From Pseudoalteromonas ulvae UL12 (lineage in GTDB: Bacteria; Pseudomonadota; Gammaproteobacteria; Enterobacterales; Alteromonadaceae), in contig NZ_AQHJ01000021.1 of the NCBI RefSeq assembly GCF_014925405.1, forward strand, positions 6,468 through 70,467: DNA of 64,000 bases, given 5' to 3'. The notes below the pieces were generated by a model. It saw only the letters and a list, made by a program, of their open reading frames with translations, was not told where the DNA came from and ran no database searches. Below, piece by piece: positions 27,099 to 35,358 of the stretch (the first letter of the stretch is position 1; every line of letters starts with the position of its first letter). The translations under genes were made by a program, and so were the position numbers.

Positions 27099-28349
27099 AT
27101 GGAAAAGTTTAAATTCATCGGTGCTCCTACAGATGCTGAAGGCCTTCAGAAAAACCAACAAGCGGTTTTAACAGGTAGAGCAGCATTCGTTAAAATACAA
27201 AAAAAAGGTGAAGTTGCTAAAGATTATGAAGGTTATTTAAGGCAAACAAAGATTGCTTTACGTGGTAGTAAAAACGCTATGGTGTCGTATATTAACCAAG
27301 CGGTAGCTTCTAATTTACGTAATAGACAAGTCCTTATAAGTACTTATGCGTTGATGAAATTCTTCACCAACGAAGTGTATCGTCGAAAAATCAAAGCGCC
27401 GGTTATTTTCTTGTATGTTTATAAACTTTTAGACACTGACGGTCGCTGTCGAGAAATTAATGTTGAGCACTTCGCGTTTAAAAATGGGAAGTTGGAAACA
27501 CTTGGTGAGAGTCTTGGCCTATCTGAAGGTCTTTTTCAGCAACATTTCATGAAAAAAATAGACGATTCGCGTACTGGTGATTACGTTGATTCGCAAGTCT
27601 ATGTTTATAGTGCAGAGCCTTTAAAATTTAACCTTGAATCTACATACGTCACTGTGAAAGGTAATGAGCCTTTTGAATTAAGTAATAATGTATTTAAAAA
27701 AACAAGTGATGAATGGTTTGGCCGGTTCGTAACTGACAGCATTATCGGAGTTGAAAAAAAAGGGACTGTTTTACCTATTAAGGAGGTGTTCTTGCCTGTT
27801 GCTCTTTCTACTATTTGTGTTGCTGCGTTGTTTGGATATGCCGAGCTGAAAGAAAGTGAGTTTAAGAGTCTTCAGAAGAAGTACCATGCTTTCGAACAGC
27901 AAGTCGATGGATTGCCTGACCAGGGCCTTTTGAAGCGCTGGGATGATCGCCGCCTATTTTGGAATAAAATGGCATCAAAACCGAATCCAGTTATAGTTCA
28001 ACGTGATGTAATTGGTTCTTTGAGTATGGTTTCTAAATCTGACCCTTCACTTGGACTTAATCTTGAACGCATGGAAGTAAAAATGACTACCCCTTTGGTT
28101 GTTCAAGAGCAAGAATTTAACGTTGAGCTAGAGCTAGCTGTATTGCCTTCAATTTATGACACTCCTGAAGAACAAGCTTCAAGAGTAGCTTCTATGTTCA
28201 CTCAAGCATTGGGAACAAAACTTCAAGGGCATCTTGATGTTTGGGATGACATTGTTAGCAGGACTATCAATGGGAAGAGATTTAATATAGTAAAAATATA
28301 TTTTAACCATATTGAATCTACTCAAGGCCAAAAAGGAGATCAGTTATGA
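27099..28349 (+). CDS. PilO-like pilin accessory protein, 416 aa
   Basis: It has a cytoplasmic N-terminal half (about 225 residues), one membrane helix at about 227-248 (EVFLPVALSTICVAALFGYA), then a periplasmic coiled coil and ferredoxin-like domain. This bipartite layout and length match R64 PilO and BfpC-like proteins, which connect the ATPase to the envelope complex. The assignment rests on topology and place, not on a clear motif. It follows pilR by 2 nt and overlaps the next gene. Confidence 0.68.
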   Translation: MEKFKFIGAPTDAEGLQKNQQAVLTGRAAFVKIQKKGEVAKDYEGYLRQTKIALRGSKNAMVSYINQAVASNLRNRQVLISTYALMKFFTNEVYRRKIKAPVIFLYVYKLLDTDGRCREINVEHFAFKNGKLETLGESLGLSEGLFQQHFMKKIDDSRTGDYVDSQVYVYSAEPLKFNLESTYVTVKGNEPFELSNNVFKKTSDEWFGRFVTDSIIGVEKKGTVLPIKEVFLPVALSTICVAALFGYAELKESEFKSLQKKYHAFEQQVDGLPDQGLLKRWDDRRLFWNKMASKPNPVIVQRDVIGSLSMVSKSDPSLGLNLERMEVKMTTPLVVQEQEFNVELELAVLPSIYDTPEEQASRVASMFTQALGTKLQGHLDVWDDIVSRTINGKRFNIVKIYFNHIESTQGQKGDQL

Positions 28350-28891
28350 AATTAGATATAAAGGCCTACGCATGGATTTTGTTTGCAGTGATTGCATACA
28401 TTACATTTAGTGCATACGTTGATATTTCTAAGCAATGGGAAAGTAAAATTAAAAATCAGCGTCAGAACAACTACCAGGTTACAACAAGCCAAAATCATTG
28501 GGAAGAATTAGCCTTATTTCGCGAGGATTGGGAAAAGTTTTTTACTGTGGAAGGTGATGCTTCTGCGTCTAGGCATGAACTTTTTAAACAATTAAAGCTT
28601 AATCAAATAGGGTTAGAACCTACGCAAAGTAAAATTGTAAAAAGTGATACATCAGTCGTTGTACATGAAGGAAAGCAAATAGGCCTTTCTAAAACATGTG
28701 TGAAGAATATGCCGTCAGGATTCGGATTTAAAGGAACGTCGGTGAGTCAATTGTTGGCTTCACTTAACAGTTTGCATAAACGAAAAAGCGTTGCATTTGG
28801 CGATTTAAAATTAATCAATAAAAACGGTAAAGCAGAAGTTAGTATTGATGATTTATGTGTTTATATGCGAATTAGTGAGGTATCAGCATGA
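28346..28891 (+). CDS. Pilus alignment-complex-type protein, 181 aa
   Basis: N-terminal membrane helix (AYAWILFAVIAYITFSAYV), then a mostly periplasmic part with a helical stretch and a small alpha/beta domain (SVSQLLASLNSLHKRKSVAF). It resembles the PilO/GspM type of alignment protein in size and topology. It contains two Cys that could pair (KTCVKN and DLCVYM). Overlaps on both sides place it firmly in the pilus operon. Confidence 0.62.
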   Translation: MKLDIKAYAWILFAVIAYITFSAYVDISKQWESKIKNQRQNNYQVTTSQNHWEELALFREDWEKFFTVEGDASASRHELFKQLKLNQIGLEPTQSKIVKSDTSVVVHEGKQIGLSKTCVKNMPSGFGFKGTSVSQLLASLNSLHKRKSVAFGDLKLINKNGKAEVSIDDLCVYMRISEVSA

Positions 28892-29418
28892 GTGCTTTAA
28901 GTAAATATCAAAAGTATGTGCCGTTAATTGGTATTCTTGTGATTTTTATCATTTCACAGATTATCAGCGACATTTATACAGGTATAGAGAAAGACGCAAA
29001 AAGGGCAAAGGTACTTGGTCAAGCAGAAGCTGTTAGCAATGAATCACAATTAGCTATTTCTGATAGTTTGCCATTGGTTCGCTATGAAGCGGCAGACAAT
29101 GAAACTGACACCGAACAGTTTGATGAAGGATTATTTTCAGCAAGGGTAGTTCAGCAAACCTATGTAGCTCCAGAAATAGATGAGGCTCCTTCATTTAATG
29201 TTAATAGCGAAATTAATCGTTATTTAACGCTGGTAGGTACAGACAAGCGTGGTGCTTATATTAATGGGCGTTTCTTTATGATTGGTCAAAATATTGATGA
29301 ATTTAAGGTAAAGAATAAAGAGGGGGAATTAGTATCTCCAAAGTTAGTTTCTGTTGAAAAAAAGAGTGCAAAGGTATCCGTTAGCGGTGAAATAGCAATT
29401 ATTAGGTTTGGCTCATGA
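28888..29418 (+). CDS. PilP/GspC-like pilus protein, 176 aa
   Basis: N-terminal helix (YVPLIGILVIFIISQIISDIYTG) followed by a disordered linker and a C-terminal beta domain, LVGTDKRGAYINGRFFMIGQ, typical of the homology region of GspC/PilP proteins that contact the secretin. Overlaps both neighbours. The family match is by pattern and position. Confidence 0.68.
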   Translation: MSALSKYQKYVPLIGILVIFIISQIISDIYTGIEKDAKRAKVLGQAEAVSNESQLAISDSLPLVRYEAADNETDTEQFDEGLFSARVVQQTYVAPEIDEAPSFNVNSEINRYLTLVGTDKRGAYINGRFFMIGQNIDEFKVKNKEGELVSPKLVSVEKKSAKVSVSGEIAIIRFGS

Positions 29419-29984
29419 TTGCGAGTATTAGGCATAATTTTCCGTTCCTATATAGATTTATTTTATTTGCTCTAATTTTAACCGTCATCACAGTGTTATC
29501 GTATATAGCGTTAATTGTTATTAGTCAAACGAATAACAAAATCAGCTCTTTAGCTAGTGCAATATATTGGGAAAGTAGAGCTGTTTTGTATGATGGCCCA
29601 GACAAAGTTTCTGTAACACCTGCAGAGCATTTTGTAGCAGAAATTAAAGGTCTTAGATCTGATCGTCAAGTTGTCTTTAGTAAGTGGGGGGATGGTGGTT
29701 TCGTTCTCATCGAAGCTGAACTAGCTGACCTTGATATTGTTAACTTTCAAGGCGCTAAATCTATCGTTGATAGATATAAAGGCAAAAAAATATTCGTTGA
29801 TTATTACCAATATAGCGATGATGGTAAGGTCAAAGATGCAGTAGTGTTGTGGGATGAGTTCGATGCACCTATTAACGCAGAAATAGTTGAAAGACATTTT
29901 GCAAAGCCGGTTGAAACACCTCCCACAAACATAGTTAATACGTTAATGGCTAAGCATTTTTGGAAGTTATTTAAAGAAGGGTGA
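29415..29984 (+). CDS. Membrane-anchored protein with possible SNase-like OB fold, 189 aa
   Basis: One N-terminal helix (FILFALILTVITVLSYIALIV), then an exported domain of about 150 residues. The segment VKDAVVLWDEFDAPINAEIVE looks like the strand-turn-helix (DGxSLNxxLL) of staphylococcal-nuclease-like OB folds, without clear catalytic residues. This is a weak resemblance. It is the last gene of the overlapping pilus run, only 7 nt from the next gene. Confidence 0.55.
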   Translation: MIASIRHNFPFLYRFILFALILTVITVLSYIALIVISQTNNKISSLASAIYWESRAVLYDGPDKVSVTPAEHFVAEIKGLRSDRQVVFSKWGDGGFVLIEAELADLDIVNFQGAKSIVDRYKGKKIFVDYYQYSDDGKVKDAVVLWDEFDAPINAEIVERHFAKPVETPPTNIVNTLMAKHFWKLFKEG

Positions 29985-29991
29985 AATTGAA

Positions 29992-30840
29992 ATGAAGACT
30001 ATTTCTTCTATGTTGGCCGTGTGTATTATCGGATTGTCAGGTTCTGCTTTAAGTGCTGAATGGGCGCATAAAAAGGACACGTTTGACCAACGTGGTCAAG
30101 TAACCTTAAAGGATGCTGCAGGTAATACCTGGGGCCAGAATAATGACGAGGCCTATAGGGGGCTTTCATCTACATCATCCCCTACCGTTTTGAATGTTAC
30201 AGTTAATATTGGTGAGGTAACTATTCCTGCTGCTAAAGAGGAAGAGGTTACTTTCAGTTCACCTGCTTCAGATAGTAATACTCTTAGAGCAAATTTATCA
30301 GAGAGCTTTATTAGCAATAAAACACTAATTGAAATAGTAAGTATGTCTGGGGGTGCTCAAAGTGATTGGTGTGATAAGCCTTATAATTCACCTGATTATA
30401 CAGTAAATGGCATTTTGGCCAGGTTAGATGTTAGCGGCGGATATAGTGGGGGAAATACTACTGGTGTGGTATCTACTGCGGGAGGTGGTGTTAGGAGGTG
30501 CCATACTAATGCTGGTAGTATAAATGTTACAGCTAAAGTTATTGAAGTGGAAAGTGGAACGGTTCAGCGGTATCAGTGGACGATTGGCGCTGGTACCACG
30601 CAAACATTTAATGTAACTGGTAGTACAGACCAAAGTAAAATGGTGGCACATGCCAGTAATGGCGTTAGATGTCAGTGGAGCGCTCACCCATATAATAGCC
30701 CCACATCATATAGTGTCTATGTTGTGAATGATATGTCGTTTGACGGTTCTACCGGCGAAGCAACATTCACTACTAACTCCGCTTATGGAGGTTACAATTG
30801 TAGCAGCGCCGTTATTGTTGCGTATATATGGACTCCATAG
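29992..30840 (+). CDS. Secreted two-repeat protein, candidate pilus adhesin
   Basis: Signal peptide (MLAVCIIGLSGSALSA) and a Ser/Thr/Gly-rich mature protein of about 260 aa with no membrane anchor. Two related halves each contain a Cys-Trp-x-PYNSP segment: DWCDKPYNSPDYTV near residue 124 and CQWSAHPYNSPTSY near residue 226, each followed by a Gly-rich strand region and another Cys. Duplicated disulfide-bonded domains at the end of a pilus operon fit a tip adhesin or PilV-like role, which is inference. A terminator follows. Confidence 0.62.
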   Translation: MKTISSMLAVCIIGLSGSALSAEWAHKKDTFDQRGQVTLKDAAGNTWGQNNDEAYRGLSSTSSPTVLNVTVNIGEVTIPAAKEEEVTFSSPASDSNTLRANLSESFISNKTLIEIVSMSGGAQSDWCDKPYNSPDYTVNGILARLDVSGGYSGGNTTGVVSTAGGGVRRCHTNAGSINVTAKVIEVESGTVQRYQWTIGAGTTQTFNVTGSTDQSKMVAHASNGVRCQWSAHPYNSPTSYSVYVVNDMSFDGSTGEATFTTNSAYGGYNCSSAVIVAYIWTP

Positions 30841-30866
30841 AAAACTAAGATAGAAAAATATTTATC

Positions 30867-30888
30867 AAGCCCCATTAGGGGCTTTTTT
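30867..30888 (+). terminator. Intrinsic terminator, end of pilus operon
   Basis: AAGCCCC and GGGGCTT with a T tract. Confidence 0.85.
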
Positions 30889-30935
30889 GTTGGGATAATA
30901 GTGATAGCTATTAAAGTGGAACTTGAAGGACTGAT

Positions 30936-31655
30936 ATGAAAATCAATAAATTAATTAAAGCTATGAGTGTAGCAGGGGTTTTAGCGTTAAGCGGTTGTGC
31001 GGCAACTGATGGGACAGGTTTAGCAGATTCGTTGGAAGTGTCAACCAAGATGAGTAGTACTATCTGGCTTGATCCAGTGGGTTCGGATAAGAGAACGATA
31101 TTCCTATCCCTTCGAAATACTAGCGATAAAGATATGAATATTGCTAATCAAATTAGTGAAGCTATCGTTAGCAAGGGTTACAAAGTGGTTACTAACCCAG
31201 ATGAAGCCCATTATTGGATCCAGGGAAATATCCTGAAGGTTGGAAAATCTACTGACGAAGAAACTGACTCATTCCTAGATACCGGCTTCGGTGGTGGTGT
31301 AGTCGGTGGTGTCCTTGGTTCAACGATTGGTGGTGGCAATGGTAAAACGGCTGCTACTGTGGGGGGAGCATTGGCAGGTTATTTAATTGACAAGGCATTT
31401 GAAGATACTATGTATACGATGGTTACTGACTTGCAGATATCAGAAGCTTCAGATGAGACTGTGTTATCTAAATCTAATCACCAATTATCTCAAGGTAATT
31501 CTGGTTCAACTGTGCAAGTGTCAGAAAAAAGCGGTAATCGCAAAAAATACCAGACTCGAATTGTATCTACAGCGAGTCAATCCAATCTTGCCTTTGATCA
31601 AGCTAGACCTGAATTGGAATCCGGTTTAATACGTTCTATCTCTGGCCTTTTGTAA
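30936..31655 (+). CDS. traT: TraT surface-exclusion lipoprotein
   Basis: Outer-membrane lipoprotein that blocks redundant mating with like donors and can give serum resistance. Lipobox LALSGCAA (Cys22). Strong family pattern: SSTIWLDPVGSDKRTIFLSLRNTSDKDM, given here in parts, then YKVVTNPDEAHYWIQGNIL, and a Gly-rich double hydrophobic stretch (about 120-160), DTMYTMVTDLQISE. Length (239 aa) is normal. It has its own promoter region and terminator and sits between the pilus and the last mating genes. Its presence supports a self-transmissible element. Confidence 0.95.
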   Translation: MKINKLIKAMSVAGVLALSGCAATDGTGLADSLEVSTKMSSTIWLDPVGSDKRTIFLSLRNTSDKDMNIANQISEAIVSKGYKVVTNPDEAHYWIQGNILKVGKSTDEETDSFLDTGFGGGVVGGVLGSTIGGGNGKTAATVGGALAGYLIDKAFEDTMYTMVTDLQISEASDETVLSKSNHQLSQGNSGSTVQVSEKSGNRKKYQTRIVSTASQSNLAFDQARPELESGLIRSISGLL

Positions 31656-31664
31656 TGAGGTTTT

Positions 31665-31688
31665 GGGTCGTTTTACGGCCCTTTTTTT
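31665..31688 (+). terminator. Intrinsic terminator after traT
   Basis: GGGTCG, loop, CGGCCC and seven T, with one G-T pair. Confidence 0.78.
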
Positions 31689-31696
31689 AAAAAATA

Positions 31697-31710
31697 TTCT
31701 ACATGTAGAA
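31697..31710. repeat. 14-bp palindrome TTCTACATGTAGAA (copy 4)
   Basis: Perfect copy in the promoter region of the gene at 31750, 40 nt before its start. A position suited to repression of the last mating-gene operon. Confidence 0.82.
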
Positions 31711-31749
31711 ATTAGATCTGTTAGTAATTGATTAAATACGTTTAAAATA

Positions 31750-32244
31750 ATGACAAAAGAAACTATACGGAAAAACGAAGTGGTAGGGATTGGTAGAAAT
31801 CCTCGATGGTGGCAACCCTTCGAAAAAGCTTTTATATGTGAACACATTACTCTTAACCAAGAGAAGCTAGGTTTATCTGACGAAAAAATGGTTGCCGCCA
31901 AAAAGCGAGTTAATGACGCTGATAAAGAAGACTTCCAAGATGTAGTCAATGACCTTTATTGGGAAAAAAATGTACGTACTACATTAATAAAATATTTAGC
32001 TCGTAAAAATAGGGAAGAGCTTGGCTGCAATAGTCAAAAAAAATATAAAACAATTGGTGTCGTTGAAAAAACGAAAGAGCATTTTGATGAACAGAAGAAG
32101 GAGCTTGGGTATTCAGGTGTGAGTCATAGCGAATTTGTTGTTGATCTTATTGCAGCTAGAGCTGTAATAAAGGAGGTGATGAATAGTAAAAACCTTTCAT
32201 TTGATGATGCTATAGCGTATCTAAGTGAGTTAGCAGATGAATAA
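31750..32244 (+). CDS. Hypothetical protein, 164 aa
   Basis: Soluble, charged protein. The N-terminus RNPRWWQPFEKAFICEHI is followed by helices, and the C-terminal part has a repeat-free helical pair (HSEFVVDLIAARAVIKEVM). Weak ribosome site. No family recognised. It is the first gene of the operon that carries the PFL_4709-4711 mating genes, overlaps the next start, and has the 14-bp palindrome in its promoter. It may be a regulator or a cytoplasmic partner; unproven. Confidence 0.62.
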   Translation: MTKETIRKNEVVGIGRNPRWWQPFEKAFICEHITLNQEKLGLSDEKMVAAKKRVNDADKEDFQDVVNDLYWEKNVRTTLIKYLARKNREELGCNSQKKYKTIGVVEKTKEHFDEQKKELGYSGVSHSEFVVDLIAARAVIKEVMNSKNLSFDDAIAYLSELADE

Positions 32245-32683
32245 ACTGTTAGTGTTAATGCTAGTGTTTTTATCCTTAGATGTTTATTCTGCGGAGTATT
32301 TAACGATTATTTACGATGCAAGATATGACAAAATAACTGGTGTTCCAAAAAATATTTACGTACACCACTATGACGTCTCTGAAGTGAGTAAAATAGAAAC
32401 TCAAATTAATAGGCGTCTGGTATTTAAAGGTCAAGCTAAAAGTCAAAGTGATGTTGAAGTTTGGGCTATGAATAAAGTCAATAAAGATCCTGAAATTAAG
32501 GCTCTAATCGATAAGCTACCGCTTGCGTATGACTATCTTACTGCAGTTGACGAATTCGGGTTAACTAAAGTACCAGCCGTCGTTTACAGTGATGGTGATA
32601 AAAATTTTGTTGTATACGGCGAAACTAACATTTCTAAAGCGATTCAAAAAGTCAACGCTTACCGCTATGGTACTAAGCGCTAG
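32237..32683 (+). CDS. PFL_4709-family exported protein (TraW/TrbC-like)
   Basis: Signal peptide MNKLLVLMLVFLSLDVYSAE, then ITGVPKNIYVHHYDVSEV and a C-terminal AVDEFGLTKVPAVVYSDG that matches the thioredoxin-like end of the PFL_4709 (TIGR03757) family. It functions in mating-pair stabilisation in known relatives. Its 3' end overlaps the next gene by at least 17 nt. Confidence 0.83.
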   Translation: MNKLLVLMLVFLSLDVYSAEYLTIIYDARYDKITGVPKNIYVHHYDVSEVSKIETQINRRLVFKGQAKSQSDVEVWAMNKVNKDPEIKALIDKLPLAYDYLTAVDEFGLTKVPAVVYSDGDKNFVVYGETNISKAIQKVNAYRYGTKR

Positions 32684-33653
32684 CCTTTTTGCTAGCGCCC
32701 CTTCAGTACAAGCTGATTTTTCATTCGATACATTTATTAAAGCTGGCTCTATAGATACATTGAGTTGTGCTGCATTTACAGTTAAAGGTGCATGTTTTTG
32801 GATTAAATGTACCTTGATTGCGTGTAATTTCGATACAACAGCAATTATTGAGCACTATACCCCAGATGTTTTCGTTTCTGTCTATGATTCAAAATCCCCT
32901 GAGAAAATTAGCAGATCTATTACCAATACTATGACAGGAATACTTCCTTGGCATTCTGACGGTGCTGAGCAAACAAGGATGCGTGACAACAAGCGTATGG
33001 CGATCAATTACAGGATTGCTGATGTGTATGGTAGCCCTTCAGCTCAACTACTTATAAATATCCTTAAAGAGCTTCCTCTAGGATTGGCATGTGATCCTGG
33101 TAGTACTCCGTATAAACCGTATTTTGTTAGCCGCTCGAATCCTTTTTTCTGGAATACTGGGTTGATTGACGGAATTAGTAATCTAGCCGGTAGGGATAGA
33201 TACATAGGTGAGAGAAAGGATGGTACTAGGAATGCGTTCATTAATAAAAATCTCTGGGGTTATTTATATCCTAGAACGGGGGTTGTTTTAAATCAAGATC
33301 ACTATAAAGCAAGTGCGGTAATTGCACAGCGCTCAATCGATATAGTTTTTAATGGAGCGTTTGGTATTTATAGCGATGAACTTGATGGCTCAGAAGGCCA
33401 GTGGTATCGGCCATCAATGAGTGTTGAAGAGTGGTCTACAAAAGAGGGTAAATGGCAAATGCTTTACCCTAAATATGAAAGTGGATGTCACATATTGGGT
33501 GAAGAAAGATTGAAAAGGCCCAGTGATGCTGACATGGAAGGTTGGGGTGATAGGCGTTCAGATGACGGTGATTACATATGGCATTACTGGAGAAGATATG
33601 AGTGTTGCCAGAAACCTAGTGGGTATTCGTTTATAGGAAAAGTACGATGGTAA
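32667..33653 (+). CDS. PFL_4710-family exported protein (TraU-like)
   Basis: Beta-rich secreted protein of the TIGR03756/TraU type: DTLSCAAFTVKGACFWIKCT, with Cys residues early in the chain as in the family, and a Cys-containing end YECCQKPSGYSF. The start is uncertain. ATG 32667 gives a short signal (VLSASLFASAPSVQA) lacking basic residues; upstream in-frame starts (to ATG 32589) would add KRFKK and a better signal but overlap the previous gene deeply. The stop overlaps the next start. Confidence 0.85.
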   Translation: MVLSASLFASAPSVQADFSFDTFIKAGSIDTLSCAAFTVKGACFWIKCTLIACNFDTTAIIEHYTPDVFVSVYDSKSPEKISRSITNTMTGILPWHSDGAEQTRMRDNKRMAINYRIADVYGSPSAQLLINILKELPLGLACDPGSTPYKPYFVSRSNPFFWNTGLIDGISNLAGRDRYIGERKDGTRNAFINKNLWGYLYPRTGVVLNQDHYKASAVIAQRSIDIVFNGAFGIYSDELDGSEGQWYRPSMSVEEWSTKEGKWQMLYPKYESGCHILGEERLKRPSDADMEGWGDRRSDDGDYIWHYWRRYECCQKPSGYSFIGKVRW

Positions 33654-35014
33654 AAATTTCTAAAATATTTGGTGTAATGCTGTTGGTTTCTGCGTTGCCT
33701 GTTTTGGCTGAAGATGAGGGTAAAGTTGATACTGTGCTCGATAAAATGGATCCGGTATTAGATTATAAGATAGGCGGCACTAGCAGTATAGGTCGTCGTA
33801 GACTTACTCCAACTGTAGATGTCAATTATCCCGAGTTCGGGTGGAATGTTGGTGCAAGTTGTTCTGGGTGGGATGCAGGTATTTCTGTATCTGGTTTGAT
33901 GAACGATGCAAAGAGTAAGTTTCAGCGTCTTCAAAAAGACGTAGTATCTTCAATTACTGGGTTTATAACTCAATATCCCATGCTTCTTATTCAGCGTGAA
34001 GATCCAGGTTTATATGAAATGCTTAATAACTCTATTTTGAATGGCGAAGATATATTTGATGTGTCTGCAGCAAGTTGTAGAGATATGTCTAAGCGATATA
34101 TGGAAGGGTCTAACGGCCTTGGTGATGTTGTTGAAACAAGTGGATGGTTAGAATTTAGTTCTAACGCTTCAGAAGATAAAGAAAACAAAGATTTGATTTC
34201 TGAGGTTGAAAATGCTGATGAAAACAAAGGTGATGCAGGTGTCATCGGCATGAACGGTGAAAAGTGTGGCGGTAAAGACAGTGAGCGTTGTAAGCCTGTT
34301 AAAGACGTTATCAAAGAAGGGTTTGACAGGACTGCAGATAAAGTTACCACTAATGCTAATGGAGAGCCTGTGGTTAGTTGGATACAGCAAATATGGGATG
34401 ACTACGAAGCTGCTGAAGATTGGATTGTTGATGTTGTTGGTGACACTCAATATGCCACATGCCAAGACTGTACGAAATTGATAGAAATACCTGGCTACGG
34501 TGTTTATAGCTTTATTGCAGATGAAGCAACCGAAATTCGTGATGCGTTAGCATTGATTGTAGAGGGGGATAGCGTTCCTTCGTTAGATCAACTTCGGGAT
34601 ATTAGCTCTAACGATGTTTTGATTAACGAGAGTGTTATTTATGCACTTCGTGATGAAATAGCGCAACGGCATTTATTTATTACTCGAATCGCTCAGGATG
34701 TCGCTTTATTAAGAACTGTAGATATGCTGCTAGCAGCTCGACGGATAATGATTGCTGGTAAGGGGGATGCGAACTTTACATCCGTTCCTAAAAACCTTGA
34801 AATTGTAGATTCTAAGATAAAAATGCTTGCTGAAGAGGTGGGTATGATCAAGGAAGAGTTGGAGCTTAAAAGGGTTGCAAGGGGGGACGCTGTGGCCTTG
34901 TTGCTTGGAAGATTCGAAAGCCGCCGTAACTTGAGACAAGACAGTAGTATTGATGGTGAAATACAACGTCGTGCAGTAGAAGGTCTTCAAAAAGTTACCG
35001 GTAGGGGTCAGTGA
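33647..35014 (+). CDS. PFL_4711-family exported protein (TraH-like)
   Basis: Signal peptide (IFGVMLLVSALPVLA) then the family patterns DYKIGG, GWNVGASCSGWDAGISVSGLM (in parts) and LLIQREDPGLYEML, known from the PFL_4711 (TIGR03755) family. The middle has an acidic linker with several Cys (GEKCGG, ERCKP, CQDC). The C-terminal third is helical. 455 aa is normal. It overlaps both neighbours and is a periplasmic part of the F-like mating-pair stabilisation set. Confidence 0.88.
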   Translation: MVKISKIFGVMLLVSALPVLAEDEGKVDTVLDKMDPVLDYKIGGTSSIGRRRLTPTVDVNYPEFGWNVGASCSGWDAGISVSGLMNDAKSKFQRLQKDVVSSITGFITQYPMLLIQREDPGLYEMLNNSILNGEDIFDVSAASCRDMSKRYMEGSNGLGDVVETSGWLEFSSNASEDKENKDLISEVENADENKGDAGVIGMNGEKCGGKDSERCKPVKDVIKEGFDRTADKVTTNANGEPVVSWIQQIWDDYEAAEDWIVDVVGDTQYATCQDCTKLIEIPGYGVYSFIADEATEIRDALALIVEGDSVPSLDQLRDISSNDVLINESVIYALRDEIAQRHLFITRIAQDVALLRTVDMLLAARRIMIAGKGDANFTSVPKNLEIVDSKIKMLAEEVGMIKEELELKRVARGDAVALLLGRFESRRNLRQDSSIDGEIQRRAVEGLQKVTGRGQ

Positions 35015-35019
35015 AAATC

Positions 35020-35358
35020 ATGATTAAAATTGTTTTGAAGTGGGTCTTAATATCTATAGCCGTTTTAATTGGATTATCATTGCTTGGTGCTGTGCTTGCT
35101 TCTATTGGCATCGATGGTTGGAAATCTATTGACAGTACATGGAATAACTTGGGTATATATGCTTCAGCGGCAACTTACGGATTATACGCGTATGTTGCAT
35201 TTCATTGGCGTGAATCGTGTCATTGGCTGGCCAATAGGGTAACAGAAGGAGAAAAAGCGGAACAGCTCGGTAATGCTCTAGTAGAGAAAAAAATATTGGC
35301 CATAAGTATTGTCCTTTTTGTTGAGGTGATCAGTTGGACGTCGAGGTATAGTTTATGA
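35020..35358 (+). CDS. Small inner-membrane protein, 112 aa
   Basis: Three predicted membrane helices (about residues 5-27, 40-60 and 92-108) with a charged loop, NRVTEGEKAEQLGN. ATG 35020 follows the upstream stop; GTG 35011 is in frame. It lies between the PFL_4711- and TraG-type genes, where GI-type systems usually carry such a small membrane gene. No finer function assigned. Confidence 0.75.
   Translation: MIKIVLKWVLISIAVLIGLSLLGAVLASIGIDGWKSIDSTWNNLGIYASAATYGLYAYVAFHWRESCHWLANRVTEGEKAEQLGNALVEKKILAISIVLFVEVISWTSRYSL

Noticed and set aside
18694..30840. Shufflon in the pilus region
   Set aside because: No inverted 19-bp sfx-like repeats or alternative C-terminal segments were seen near the prepilin genes, and no recombinase is close.
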